Assembly: GCA_003508835.1 (NCBI GenBank)
Contig: PUFA01000224.1
Coordinates: forward strand, 2,046,001-2,110,000
DNA length: 64,000 bases
DNA from: Eonycteris spelaea
Lineage: Eukaryota > Chordata > Mammalia > Chiroptera > Pteropodidae
Direction: 5' to 3'
Position numbers and translations under genes: made by a program. Shown in pieces: positions 12,291 to 52,559 of the stretch. The notes beneath the pieces were generated by a model. That model was given only the letters and a program-made list of their open reading frames with translations, was not told the DNA's origin and searched no databases. The first letter of the stretch is position 1, and the number at the start of each line of letters is the position of its first letter.

Positions 12291-13439
12291 CCATGACTGT
12301 TACGCATACTGATCAGTGTTTGTGCTTGGTGCAGATTGTGTTGGAAACTGTCAAAGCAAAGCATAAGAACCTCTAAAAAAACTTCTTTAGATGGTCTGTG
12401 ATTACGTCACACTGGGAGATGAGGCGAGGAGAGGAGGGTCAGCCATTCCTAAGCTTCAAGGACTATGAGAAGAAAACAAAAGTAACAATCTTGCCTTGCT
12501 CAGCGCCAGCAAGGAGAACATTTTCCTCCTGGTGTTACTAAATTTATCACATTTAGCAATACGAAGCAGTTGACCCAACATGAATAGATTCCTGTTTCTA
12601 CGACTGGGCCCTGGGAATAAATAAGCTAATAAGAAACAACCTCCACGTGGGGTTGAGAACTTGGCAGAGCCAAGGCTGAGCTAGCTAAGGGAATACGGTG
12701 GTAGGAAACTGGATCCTCTTTTCCTTCCAAGCCCACCCCACCTGGACCACGTAAATGGAGGACGCAGCAGCGGCACACTCTTAAGACATACCAGATCAAT
12801 AGAGGGGAGCAACGATACAGTGTAAGAAAATCAAACCGTAAAATGTGACACGAATAAGGCCAAGGGGTCTTAGGAAGCAGTAAAAGGTTAAATCCTACTT
12901 TAGAAAGATGAAGCTCTCAGATTGGGTGAACAAAGAAAGTCCGGCTTTCTGGTATTTACACAGAGACACCTGAAAGAACGTGATTAAAAGCCAAAAATAA
13001 CAGGAAGGGTAGAAATAGAACAGAAGAATGCACAATAAATACGAAAATAAAACATTGCGACGGCAGCAGTGACAACTTCTCTCGACTTGCCTTTCTCAGT
13101 TCACATACGGCCTGAGTCCATATCAGGCCTGACTGCAGGAAGTTCTGCCCTTTTCCCCAGAAAATCTGAGGACCCTGAAAAATGTGTTCCTTTTCCAAAA
13201 CTCCTTCTCATTGTTCCGGTCATTTCTTGTGCTGGACCTCTGCATGACTCATGGCAGGCCTCTCGTCTCTTGAGCTCTTGGCAATGCCACTATGAAGCCC
13301 CCCAATTGACTACTCAAGCACAGCTAATATGAGGCTGACACGTTTAATTGAGTTGACTAAGACCTGAGGGGAGTGATTACATGTTGGCCAAGCCAACCAG
13401 AGAGAAAGACTCGATGTTGTGATACGTCATTTATCTGCA
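12291..13439. other. Intergenic, nothing recognised
   Basis: No exon-like, RNA or clear repeat feature was identified. A degenerate LTR-like stretch is possible near 13,060-13,330. Confidence 0.4.
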
Positions 13440-13730
13440 AATTGGTGAATTTTATGTAATTCCAATAAAATGTCAAAGTAATTTTATTTTAAGGAAAGGA
13501 TAGCATATTCTGAAGTTCATCTGGAAGAATAAATACATGATTATCCAAGACCACAAAAACAAACAACACAAACAAACAAACAGAAACAACCAACGGGTAT
13601 TAATCCTGACCAGAAAGCAAAATATAAAGTGACCATAATTCAGGGGTTATTTCTGGCATAGGAATGGATAAATACACAATTGTACAGAACTAAGAGTTGA
13701 AAAAACCAGAACAATCTATCTGTGAGAATT
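13440..13730 (+). repeat. L1 ORF2 3'-part fragment
   Basis: It matches the usual L1 ORF2 run in sense: AATTCCAATAAAATGTCAAA, then CATCTGGAAGAATAAATACA, then a GACCATAATTCAGGGG block and GGCATAGGAATGGATAAATA. It is decayed, with no open frame. Confidence 0.7.
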
Positions 13731-14059
13731 TAGTTTTATGGCTAGCAGGACACTATCTTCACTTTGTTTTAGTAGTCTAGATTCTTTGGAGTCCTGAATA
13801 ATCAATCAGGAACAGTTTAACTATAAGAAACTGTCAAAAGTTTTATAATCATATGGTGACAACTATGACATGGGTTTTAGGGGAAATCCTGTGAATCCGA
13901 AGAAAACACTCTTCAAAAGGATTCTCTAAGTGTTCCATTCTTTTCCAATTTCTTCTCAGTTCTTCTTTCTCTTTTCAAAGAGATGGTCCTGATAATATAT
14001 CTCTGGAGCTATGTCTCTGATATCCCAAGATTAACAGCCATCGCCAATACATTCAGCAG

Positions 14060-14290
14060 TTTTGTAAAAAGTTTTATAGTGAAAAATTTCAAACATAAAA
14101 ATAGAATCATAAAATGAGCTCCATGTATAAATCACTAGCTTCAACAATTATAAATGCAGAGCAAATCTATTTCTAGCTTCACCCAATTCCCTCATCCCTT
14201 GAATTATTTTGAAGCAAATCCTGATCCCAGACATATAATTTCACTCATAAATATTTCAGTGTATATCTCTGAAAGATAAGTCCTTTCATG
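14060..14290 (-). repeat. L1M-type 3' UTR fragment, antisense
   Basis: It contains GTGAAAAATTTCAAACATAA, then AGCTTCAACAATTATAAATG and TTATTTTGAAGCAAATCCTG, then the CAGACATATAATTTCA block. A second copy of this family is at about 55.9-56.4 kb. Confidence 0.65.
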
Positions 14291-15599
14291 AAAAGTTACT
14301 TAAGACATACATATTATTTTTGAAGTTGGGTTAACAAAACTTGCCTTGACTTGGCTTTTTGGGGGGCTGGAGATCTTTCACAGATTTTTCAATTCCTTCT
14401 TTGGTTATTGTTTTATTATAATTTCCTATGTTTGAAGCCATATTGTTTGCTTCAGTTTTGCCAAAAGCATATATATTTCATAAAAGTTTCTCATTTATTT
14501 TCATGCAATTGCATCTAATGAGAAAAAAATTGGACTAGAGCAGGTTAATACTAGAGGGACAAATTGATAATGCAGGAGATAAAGAAGAGACTTGGAAGAG
14601 CAGGTGAGTGGGGACGGACCAGGGAAGAAGTAGGGAGGCCAACTTTAAAAAGCAGCAGCTCATCCACTGCAGAAGAAGCGAGATAGAGTTCCTGGGTTCA
14701 GACAGATGTTAATGGGCTGATTTAGTGGTTGTGTTGAAAGTGATGAGACCATCAGAGGCTGGAGGAGAGAGAAGCTGTGAAGTAGTCAGCTCAATGGGAA
14801 AAACAATTGTCTAAGGAAATATAGGGGTTCCTGCAGGCCTGCGAGGCCATTAAAGATTTGTGGGTTATAAATTTAAAATAGGACAAGATCAGCATGACTA
14901 TGGTTTTTCTCCAGCCATAATCTTCTGCTCCCAATGTTGACCTAAAACAGAGAAAGAAAATTGTTTTTAACCAAGGTTGTTTTTTCGAGATGAATTTAAT
15001 GGAGAAAGAGAGGGGCAGGGAAGTTTGGAGTATACACAGGAGAGTAATTTTAGTGACTGGGAAAGTAAAAATGAGAAGGGAGTGGTGGACAATGAAGAAA
15101 TCATTTGAGGTGGGAAAAAACAGCCATGACCGTGAGAGGGTTGTAGGGGGAGCAATGTCTTCAGGGAGTAGCCAGCGGATTTGGCTGTGTGATAGGCTAT
15201 GAATCCAGGGGCATGGTGGAGGCTTGAGAAGGGGCACAGTGGAAGAGTGTGTGGGAGACTACTGCACTCAGAGTACCAGGAGAAAGATGACCTAGGAGAC
15301 TTTCACTTCTCGTGGTCATTAGTCACTGCCTATGAATCTTGTTGCTCTTTGCTTCAGGCCTTCTCTCCATGCAAAAAAGTAGATTTGCTATTCAAAAGTT
15401 CTCTCACTGGGAGGACTTTATTTCTTTTCTCTACAATAGACATTTCTCTTTGCCTTTCACGTCTATAATGCCAAAGCAGTCCGTAGGCTTCATCAGTTAG
15501 TTCCGAGAAATCTTGCAGAGCAAATTGTGTGCCAGGCTTGAATTTTCCTTCCTTAGTCAACTGGTCAAAGGGAACTCCTCAAGAGGAAAAAGCTGAAAG
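14291..15599. other. Intergenic, nothing recognised
   Basis: Mixed AT-rich sequence. The open frame on the minus strand near 14,791-15,237 has no recognisable domain and is treated as chance. Confidence 0.4.
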
Positions 15600-17250
15600 G
15601 GTTTACATGCATCAAGAGCAGGCATTCTGGGAGTATAACCAACCTCCTCAGGCAACTTAGTACTAACTTCAGGACCTGCAGTTAATGATGTAGTAACATT
15701 AGGCACACCCATCTTTATGGCTTGGTGGATCATATAACTTGGTTCATGATAAGCAGCTCATATCCCTAGGGCACCTGATGTCCAGTGATATCTACCAGGG
15801 CCCTCTACCAAAACAAGAATTGCTTCTCAAAGAGAGTTACTTGATGAAGAGAGGATGCCCTGTTTCAAATTCATAGGCACCACTCCTGTGATAGTGCTGT
15901 CAGGCCGATCACAAGATCAAGTGGATCTAATATGGACACTTAAAGTACCATTGCATCCACTGAAGTTTGTGGACCAAATTACAGAGATATTTGCTCATGA
16001 ACCTGGACAGGCTGGAGAACTTCTCTTGTTAGAGACCCACTCAAATTTGGCATCCTTTTCAGATTATTTAGTAACTCATAGCTGCACATCTGAATATAGT
16101 ATATTTTTGCCTCAGAATTCCAGAGGACCCTCACACATTATGTACTTTAGTGGTAGAGATATAAGATGTGTCAATTTCTTTTTTGCTTTGAAGTATAGAT
16201 ACTATGCTGTTAGAAAATTCAGGTAAGAGGTCTCTGAATTTTCTTAGGTTTTATCTCCTACCCTCAAAGGATAAATATATATACTACCGGGGAACTGAGA
16301 GAAGCTTCTACTTCTATCTTTGCTGATTCTGTCAGAATGGTGGCCTCAATATAGTGAACCTGTGCGACGTCCTGTAGGATAATGAGCTGGTAAATGTTGC
16401 TATGGGCTAAACTGTGTACAGAGCCATAGAGTGGACATAATCATGAGGCAAAATCGGGTGAAATAAAACTTCCTTTTGTGTTCTTTACATACTAGGATAA
16501 AGAAAAATCCATTTGCTAAATAACAAGTTACATATCAGATGCTAGGAAGGTTGATTTACTCCAGTAAGGAGACCACGTCTCTCGAAGAACAATTGCAATT
16601 TAATTTACCAACCGAGGAAACCTATGGTAATCCATTGTCATTTTTCAATACCTTGTGTCTAGTCAATCTTGCTAATTCAGTAGGAATTAGTTCTCATGCT
16701 TCTTTCAATCTTTGATGGCAGATCCCATGTGGGGACACTCTTTGCTACTTCAGTGGGTAGGAGGAGCTAGAGGAGTGTTTACTTGGTCCCTTTAACCAAA
16801 ATATCCCTCATTCTGCCAGTCAAGGAGTATATATTCAATAGTTATTAAATATGTACATTTTTAAACTTCACATTCAGGAGCTAGGATATATCTGGTGTCC
16901 TGCTGGGCTTACTGTGAGATGAACGCTGAGGAAAACCCAATTTACCACCTGGGACGCTCAGAAGTCCCACTCAAGTTTATGGACCTCAGTGGATTCTGGG
17001 ACTCTGTATTGTTACCTCAAAGCTAGTGTCCAATATTCTCCTAACGGTCTGGCCTGTCCCCTTCATTGATCGCAGTATTACTACAGATCAATGGCTTTAA
17101 GTTCTTTGCTCAGGAAGACTGGGAGGGAGAATATGTAGGCCATTGGCACCTTTAACCATGGACTCTTCTAGATAGCAAAATGCACAGACACCAAATTTTA
17201 AGTCTACCAGGTTCAAGTGTTCCTGGAGGGCATTCAAGGAACCTAGGCTA
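15600..17250 (-). mobile_element. Decayed endogenous retrovirus pol (ERV-L class), antisense
   Basis: Read on the minus strand, the segment near 16,620-16,660 gives KMTMDY, the conserved reverse-transcriptase strand. Near 16,310-16,370 it gives VHYIEATILTESA at the place of the catalytic Y-x-D-D box, so both catalytic aspartates are lost. The frame is broken by stops and shifts. LTRs were not identified. The orientation is opposite to ULK4, and the outer limits are approximate. Confidence 0.6.
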
Positions 17251-17704
17251 AGAAGTTCTGGGATGTGATATTGTTTCTGACATTAATGCTTAGGCTATTT
17301 ATTAAAACATGAAATAAAATAGTCGATATTTCATTTTACATCTTCATTAATTAGGTAGAGACCTATGAGGAAACTTGTCCATATCGAAGCGGGTGTTAAA
17401 TATAGGTATACCTTGGAGATATTGTAGGTTCGAGTTCTAGATCATGGCAATAAAAGCAAGTATCACAAAAAAGCGAATCCTAATCTTTTTGCTGGGTGGA
17501 TGGTTTTGCCTTCAATTTGCAAACAAAAAAACAAAAAACAAAAAACAAACAAAAAAACGTTAAGCACTGGGGAAACGCATAAGTGAAGTGCAATCAAATG
17601 AAGTATGCATGTACACAACTGACAATTTAATAGGTAATGCAAGATTCCTGAGAAGGCAAGTAGGTTAGATGTCAAAGAATATGCATGTGATTCACCTAAG
17701 ATCA

Positions 17705-17890
17705 GAGTGAGACAGTGGTCTGCATACAGGGTTTGAAAGTGTGTGCGGATCAGCAACATTCACATTCACCTGGTAACTTGATAGAAATGCAAAGTATTTG
17801 GCCTCTGCCAGATCATACAGAAACAGAGTTCTGTGGTAAGGCCTAGAAATGTTTTAACAGCGCTCTAGGTGATTCCGATAGCTAAAGTTT
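17705..17890 (+). repeat. MER5-type hAT-Charlie fossil
   Basis: It shows the usual MER5 order: GTGTGCGGATCAGCAACATT, TAGAAATGCAAAGTATTTGG, TTTTAACAGCGCTCTAGGTG and GTTTGAGAATCACTG. Confidence 0.75.
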
Positions 17891-18310
17891 GAGAATCACT
17901 GCTTTCTAATTTGAACGGAGGGAGAGGGAGATTGGTGCTAACGTGCCTGGTGGTGTGAAATTTGAGGGTGTTGAGATTTGAAAGTCATTAAGCAATCAAC
18001 TCAAGGTCAGAGAATCTGGTCGGTTTCTCAGGTAGAAGGAAGGTAATGTGGCCTCTTTTCTCAGGAGCACGCTTCTGAAGCCGCAGTTACCCAGACTATG
18101 TTGCCATGTCCACCTGAGCTCCGGAGTGTGACAGGAAAGAAAAGAAGCATGGAGGAAGAGAAGAGCGCAGTGAGGTGGGAAGAAATGACGAGGGCCCAGG
18201 GCTCCACAGCCCGCACAACCATGCAACTACTGCCAGGTCCCCTCTTTCTCCCGGGCCCCCCAGTTCCCCGTATCCTGTTAGGATGGACTAAACGGTCCAT
18301 CACGGCCTCC

Positions 18311-18820
18311 CACTTCCGGGCCCCAGCCTATAGGAACCCAAACTGCTCAGCCAGTCAGCGCCCTGCGCCGTGTTCGGCGTTCGGCGTGTTGCCCTGGAGA
18401 CGGGATGGGCGAATCCAAACGCGGAGGGGTGCCAAACTCACAAGGCCAGTCGCTGACGCTGTGAATCTCGCCTCCCCAGCACTTTCTCCCCCGACCAGTG
18501 TCGGTGGACTCGTCTTAAAGCTGGGCGCGAGGCCTCTTGGATTGAGGGAGGCGCCCTAGTGGCGTCACTTTCAGGCCCCAGCCAATAGGAACCGAAACTG
18601 TTCAGCCAATCAGCACCCTGCGCTTTTTCCGGCGTTCTGCGTGCTGCCCTGGAGACGGGATGGGCGAATCCAAACACGGAGGGGAGCTGGACCCCCTCAC
18701 GGCTTTACGCTGCTTCTGCGAGTCCCGCCTTGTTCCATTTTTTTTGCCCCGGCCCTTGGCCAGTGGACTCGTCCTGGGGTACCCAGAAGCGCGCGCACTT
18801 GAGGGAGCAGTTCTGTGGAC
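18311..18820 (+). promoter_or_regulatory. ULK4 CpG-island promoter, tandem duplication of a ~255-bp unit
   Basis: Unit 1 (about 18,311-18,565) and unit 2 (about 18,566-18,820) align over most of their length. The first 119 bp are closest (offset 255 bp), and a shared GTGGACTCGTC block recurs about 259 bp apart. Each unit carries an RFX/X-box-like site: GTTGCCCTGGAGAC at 18,388-18,401 and GCTGCCCTGGAGAC at 18,643-18,656. Unit 2 keeps two CCAAT boxes (18,582 and 18,606), where unit 1 has CCTAT and CCAGT. A CGTCA half-CRE lies at 18,564. The block is CpG-rich, lacks a TATA box and lies 2.9 kb upstream of the first coding exon, as expected for ULK4. Assignment as its promoter is inferred from position. 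Confidence 0.75.
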
Positions 18821-18848
18821 CTGCTGCTTTCCCCCCCTCAGCGACCAG
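18685..18848 (+). other. ULK4: Probable ULK4 non-coding first exon (3' boundary from splice donor)
   Basis: Exon 2 starts with a splice acceptor 56 nt before the ATG, so at least one upstream untranslated exon is required. The CpG island ends in a good donor (GACCAG|GTCAGT) after 18,848. The 5' limit is unknown and the start given here is only the end of the CCAAT/X-box block. A transcript beginning upstream of 18,660 would include an ATG whose reading frame overlaps the main start out of frame. Confidence 0.45.
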
Positions 18849-20394
18849 GTCAGTGGCTGTTTTAGGGGCACGAATACGGGTTCGTGTCACGCGATTGAGA
18901 CTGCGAGCTTGGAGGGGCCCTGCCCACCCACTCTTTGTCCCTCTCCCGCCCTTCTTGCGTTTGTGGACCCTGTGCCCCCCGCGCCCCTCCGCCTCTGTCT
19001 GAGGGTTCCGCTTTGCGCTCTTGTTAAAATAAAAAGCATACACAGCTTTCTCGGGGCCTTGATTCAGGGCACAAGGGCACTCACCTCTTCTAGGACCTAG
19101 GTGCCGGGGCATTCGAGGCGCTCGGACTCCGGGGTCCAGGAGATGCGCTTATATGGACGCCCTTCATTCTGAGTTTTACTTTTTAAAACCCTGGCGGCGC
19201 TTCCCAGGTTATAAGCCGGTCTCGCTGACTGATGTTAGTGGACGTACGGAGCGATGAAAACTAGTTCGCTGGCACGAGCCGCTTGGTGGGGGGTGTTTAT
19301 GTAGCGACTTAGGTCTTGCACTTTAGAGGTCAGACCAAACTCAAAGCCTGCAATTAATTCGGTCTCTAAAGTGCTGCGAGGACTTTACACTTGTTGAGGA
19401 TGAGAGGTTACAAATTTTTAAAAATTTATAATGAGAAATCTAAGGTGAGAAAGTCCTTGGATTGAATCAAAAAGAATCTTAAACTCATGAAATTTAAAAC
19501 GCGAAAGATAAACTTAGAAGATCACCTTGCTTTCAAGGAATCAATTATTAATTTCACATAAAAACTTATTTCACCATCTTATCCCGCTGTATCCCAATGT
19601 AGCCAATTTGTGAATCTTTTTTCCCCCCTGGTTTAATAGCGTTCTATTTTAACATTGTCGATTAAATTTTCTTTTGGTTATATTAAATATTGTGTATTGT
19701 TGATCTCTTGCTACGTAATTACTCCTGTTTAGGCCGTTTCAGTGGGTCAAGAAGATGGATTGGTTCTTTCTAACGAATGGCTTTTAGGGAGGAGAGGAAC
19801 ATAAAAGGAACTTAATAAAACTTCATTAAAAGAAGTAAATACTATCTGTGCTCTTTTTGATTTGCATCAGTTTAAATTCAACATTCTCCTGCATCTTTTT
19901 TACTTAGAATTTAAAAAATTTACTATCGATAGTCTGGTTTCTTCTGATTTGATCTAGATATCAGGTTTATAATCCAAATAACTAAATGTAATTACTAGCC
20001 TGTACATCTTTATGGTAGTGTTTGCCTCCACCCCCATTTTACAGTAAGTTTTAACTTCATTGAAGGATAGAATCATAAAATTCGTTATTTCTTGATTCTT
20101 AGATTACTGGGACAGAGGTCAGCACACTACTGCCTACTGGCCTTGTCTGGCTCTCTGTCTGTTTAATAGCCTGCAACCGAAGATAAATAATATCTAAAGT
20201 ACATCATAATGATTATAGTCGATAATGTATTATACATTCCAAAGTCCCTAAGAGACTAGATCTTAAACGTTCTGTCCACAAACGAAGAAGTAATTATGTG
20301 ATGTGATAGAGGTGTTAACGAAGCTATGGTGGTGATCATTTTACAATATGTAAATGTATCCAATCATGTTGTGTGCAATGTTACAAGTCAATTA

Positions 20395-20545
20395 TATCAA
20401 AAATATTGAGATATAGTTCACATACTGTAAAATTCAGCCCTTTAAAATGTACAATTTAGTGATTTTTAGTGTATTCACAAAGTTGTATAACCATTAGTGT
20501 TGTCTAATTCCAGAACATTTTCATGTGCCCCCAAAGAAACCCCAT
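20395..20545 (-). repeat. L1M-type 3' UTR fragment, antisense
   Basis: It contains TGAGATATAGTTCACATACT, then AAAATGTACAATTTAGTGAT and TTCACAAAGTTGTATAACCA, typical of old antisense L1 3' ends. Confidence 0.75.
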
Positions 20546-20756
20546 ATCCATTAACTTACTGTTCTTTTGCATTCTCTGTTTTTAAGGGATTTTGCTATAG
20601 ATTCTAACTTAAACACAACTTATTTTTAAAGAGAATTTTTAAAGAGGATTACTGCTTGGATAATTTCTGGGAAATTTTCTGTAGTCTAGCATGTATAATC
20701 CTTCCCAAAAGATGCCAATTTAAAAGATATTTTTAGTTGAATAAATACTTTGATAT

Positions 20757-20878
20757 TGTCATGAATATATTAAGATACAGAATTCACTGTTTTACTTCAA
20801 TTTTGTCATGAATATATTGTCATGAATATATTGTCATGAATATATTAAGATACAGAATTCACTGTTTTACTTCAATTT
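20757..20878 (+). repeat. Short tandem duplication with 15-bp inner repeats
   Basis: A ~50-bp block containing GATACAGAATTCACTG occurs twice with a 75-bp offset. Between the copies, TGTCATGAATATATT is repeated in tandem. The copies are almost identical, so the event is recent. Confidence 0.9.
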
Positions 20879-21029
20879 AAAGAAAATTTAGTCTGATAAA
20901 AGAGTATATCAATTCCTTATTCACTCATGAAAATTTGGAGATTTTGTTGGCCAAGAAAATAAACTCTCTTAACTGCTTATACTGTAGATGATGAAGAGAT
21001 TGGTTAAAAAAAAATGATTTCAAACAGTT

Positions 21030-21245
21030 AGCAAGCTTTTTCTGTAAAGGGCTGTTTTAGAGTTTGGGAGCAGGCCATAGGGCCTCTGGTCACAACTACT
21101 CAACATTGCCAGGGTAGCCTGAGAACAGCCTTACACAATTTTTGAATGAATTGGGTATGGCTATGTTCCATTTAAACTTTATTTACAAAAACAGGCAACA
21201 GGCTGAATTTGGTCAAGGAACCAGTAGGTTCCTGATCTCTGACTT
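21030..21245 (+). repeat. hAT-type DNA transposon fossil
   Basis: It has the familiar sequence TTTTTCTGTAAAGGGCTG, CACAACTACTCAACATTGCC, ACTTTATTTACAAAAACAGG and a GAATTTGGTCAAGG end. Related sequence is at about 26.2-26.46 kb. The family name is not assigned. Confidence 0.6.
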
Positions 21246-21737
21246 CAAATAATAGTGACTCCTACAATCTTTGTGGATTAGATGGAAATACCATCATTTT
21301 ATATTTGTATATAAAGCATTTTCACATACATCGTCTCATTTGCTTCTCTTAATTTTTTGATTTAGTTGTAGCATATATCACCCCATTCATTGAAATAATG
21401 TGCTCTCCATTTTACCTGAGAAAGGTATCAAGACATATTGGCTAAAATTTGCACTCATTTCCTAATTTTGTTAACATGTGTTAGAAACAGCTGTCATTTT
21501 CATTAATTTTGTCAAGATCTTCTTGATAGGAAGTTGACTATTGGTTTGTGAATTGTTTATATATTTTTTCCTTTCGTCTTTTCATCCTACAAAAAGATAC
21601 TGCTCTCCAACACATGCTTGTAGGTGAATCTTCTGAATTCATAGAATTATTTAATATCTTTACATAGTAAATATCCTAGGCTAATGAATCATGCAACTAG
21701 CTTGCATTTATGTGTGTCATTTTTGTTTACATTTTAG

Positions 21738-49889
<28,152 letters not shown>

Positions 49890-50669
49890 GTAATTTATTA
49901 CTGAAATGTTATGAATGACAAAAAAGATTGTTCTTCATTTTGTAATTTAGAATACACAGCTTCATTTGACCTTGTTATAAAATGGTAACCTAAATAGACA
50001 TTTAAGCTTAAATATAGCAGATTGCATACAATATATTCTGTTACTAAAGGTTAGGTATGGCAGAGTTACAGGGTTTGTGGGCTTTACTCATTATTTCAGT
50101 TATTTTTGGATAAGGCTTATTTCATGACTAGTTTCTTATAGTCTACCCAACATTTTATTAAAACTAATGTATTTTCTAGGTAGAAACATAGCTCATAATT
50201 CAAATGAAAATTCTTTTAGCTTTTCACCTTGAATTTAGTGTGTTCATCCTCACCATTTATCAATTATTTCTGACAGTGATTCCACTGTTGAATGGCCATG
50301 CATGCACTAAAGATATTTTCTAATAACAGTAATTTCTTTCAAATACTGATACCGGGAAGCCTTTCGTAGTTAACCAGTAATTCCAGGCCCTGTGAAGTGA
50401 ATGCTGCCATTGTACTGCTTTTGTGAGTGTCCTTGAACACTAAAAACTACTGTGTATTTATCTCGTTCATGTATATTACACTTAACTGGTAATAGATTTT
50501 CCTCCCTTGGACTAGGAGAGTCTCAATTGTCAAAATAGGTGAGAAGAACCAGGGCTTTTATGGAGAAGGGCAAAAACTCCTGAAGGAAGTTGTAGTAAGA
50601 AGTGGGGGTTTAGTGGAGGCAGAACCTGGGGGGGTGGTGGTGTTTGGGGCTGTAAGAGGATTTGTTTGG

Positions 50670-51710
50670 CCAGGTGCTATCCAGTAGAACTTTCTGCAGT
50701 GATGGAAAATGTTGTGTGTGTGTGCTGTCCAGTATGTAGCCTGCTGCTGGGGTGGTCTGGGTGCATGTGAATAGGAGACAAATTGAGGCTCGCTGCATTT
50801 CCTCTCTTTGTAATTTTATCCCCATTCCCTACCAACTGTTATATCTCTGAGCTACTGAAGGAAATGTCATTAAGTCTAATCTTCCTTTCTTCTTTCTGGG
50901 ACCAAGAACAATGAATTGTGACCCATATGATCCCATCAGTAGCCAGATGTATAATTAGATTTTTATCTAAAAGACTGAGCAGATAGGGCAGTATCTTTAG
51001 GCATATGAGAAGACTTAGGAGCTCAAAAGTGGAGGTTTCTTCTGATGACTCCAAGCAAAAGGCCCTTAATGACATAGAGAGGCTATAGGAGATAAGAGAA
51101 AACTTAAATTGTAAGACACAGTCTTGAGATTCTCGAGGACATCCCGGGATAATCAGAACAGGTAGCTGTTTCTTAGGAGTGGTGTGCCACGGGGTAAGAG
51201 CCTCTGAAGATGGCTGTTCATTAAAATGGCCAACAGATGCAGTAACAAGGAGGGTGAGTACCTTAGGAAGCTGACTTAGTGAATCTGAAGATCAGTTGGA
51301 TGAATTTTCTCAGGATTCGGAAGAGAATGAGAAAGGATAAAAATTTTGAACTAAAAGGCATGGAAGATAGTTCCAGACGCTCTGTTAAGCTGTCTTGTAC
51401 GGTAGCCACCAGCCGCCAGTAGCTGCGGAGTCCTGGAAAAGCAGCTAGTCTGAGTCGAGATCTGAATCGGGATGGGCTGCAAGTGCAGAGCGTATGCTAG
51501 ATTTTGAAGACTCCATATAAAAAAAGTGTAAAGTGTCTCACCTATAATTTTTTTGTAGATTACATTTTCAAGTGATAACATTTTGGGTCTATTTGGATAA
51601 ATAAAAATATTAAGATTAATTTTACCTCTTTTTATTTTTTAATGTGTTACTAGAAAACTTTAAATTACCTATGTGCCTCGAATCATATTTCTGGTGGACA
51701 GCACTTGTCT
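50670..51710. repeat. Split hAT-type DNA transposon fossil
   Basis: GGTGCTATCCAGTAGAACTT at about 50,673 and CTTGTACGGTAGCCACCAGC at about 51,395, with TGGTGGACAGCACTTGTC at about 51,695, look like parts of the same mammal-wide hAT family. About 650 bp of unrelated sequence lies between them. They may be separate copies. Confidence 0.4.
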
Positions 51711-52559
51711 AAGATAAACAGTGGGATTTCCAGAAGGAGAGATCAAAGCAAATGGAAGTGAAACAATCATGACAGAAATAATATAGGAAAATTTCACCCT
51801 GAGCCGAAGAAAGACTCAAATCTTTAGATGAAAGGTCTCACCAAATGTCAGGCAAAACATTGAAAAAAGATGCACATTTAGACCTACCCTGCTGAAATTC
51901 GTAATTTCAAAGAGAAGAAGGAAACCAAAAACCAGGTTACACGCAAATACATTGAATTTGATTTGCATTTCATTTATTTGTACCACTAAAAGCTAGGAGA
52001 TGCAGAAAACAGTGGAAATGGAACAACACTTACGGAATCATGCGATCTTAAATCTCTCCATACAGCCATCAGATTGCTTACTTGTGAGGACAGAACAAAA
52101 GACATTTTCAGAAATTCAGAGACTCAATCTGAATTTCGCTAATATTTCTAAAACTATTTACTTGAGGAAGCTACTTGAGTAGCCTAAAAAAAAAGGGGGG
52201 GGGCGAGGTTTAAGGCACTGTAAAAAATATAAACAATGAGCCCATTAAAATTCAAGCCTAAATAATAGTTAATGTTGTAAAGTATAATCTGTAAAGAATG
52301 GATTTTTCAGAAAAAGTATACATACTGTTAAAAACTAGATAATGGCATGAAGTGAAGTCTACATTATTTTAGAAGATGTAAAAAAGGTAGTGGAGAAGGG
52401 GCTGGGAAAGGAAGGTGTTATGGGATAGCTCTGTCACATGTAGGAAGACCAGCATTCCAGGCAAGTTTTTATTTTGTTCTAGAAGAAGTTCACAGATATT
52501 GTTTTATTTCTGACATTGATTATCTCTTCTTGGTTGATACTGTTTGTTTTGTTTTTAAT

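Larger units (their letters stand above)
18849..21737 (+). other. ULK4 intron 1 (inferred)
   Basis: The first 250 bp belong to the CpG island; the rest is AT-rich. It holds an antisense L1M fragment, a short tandem repeat near 20.8 kb and a hAT fossil near 21.1 kb. The 5' end depends on the inferred first-exon donor. Confidence 0.5.

Noticed and set aside
15855..16226. A 123-codon + strand frame near 16 kb
   Set aside because: It is the opposite strand of an ERV-L pol relic whose RT motifs are read on the minus strand.
18098..19112. Several open frames on both strands over the ULK4 promoter
   Set aside because: They follow GC content and the duplicated promoter units. None shows a domain, and they conflict with the inferred untranslated exon.
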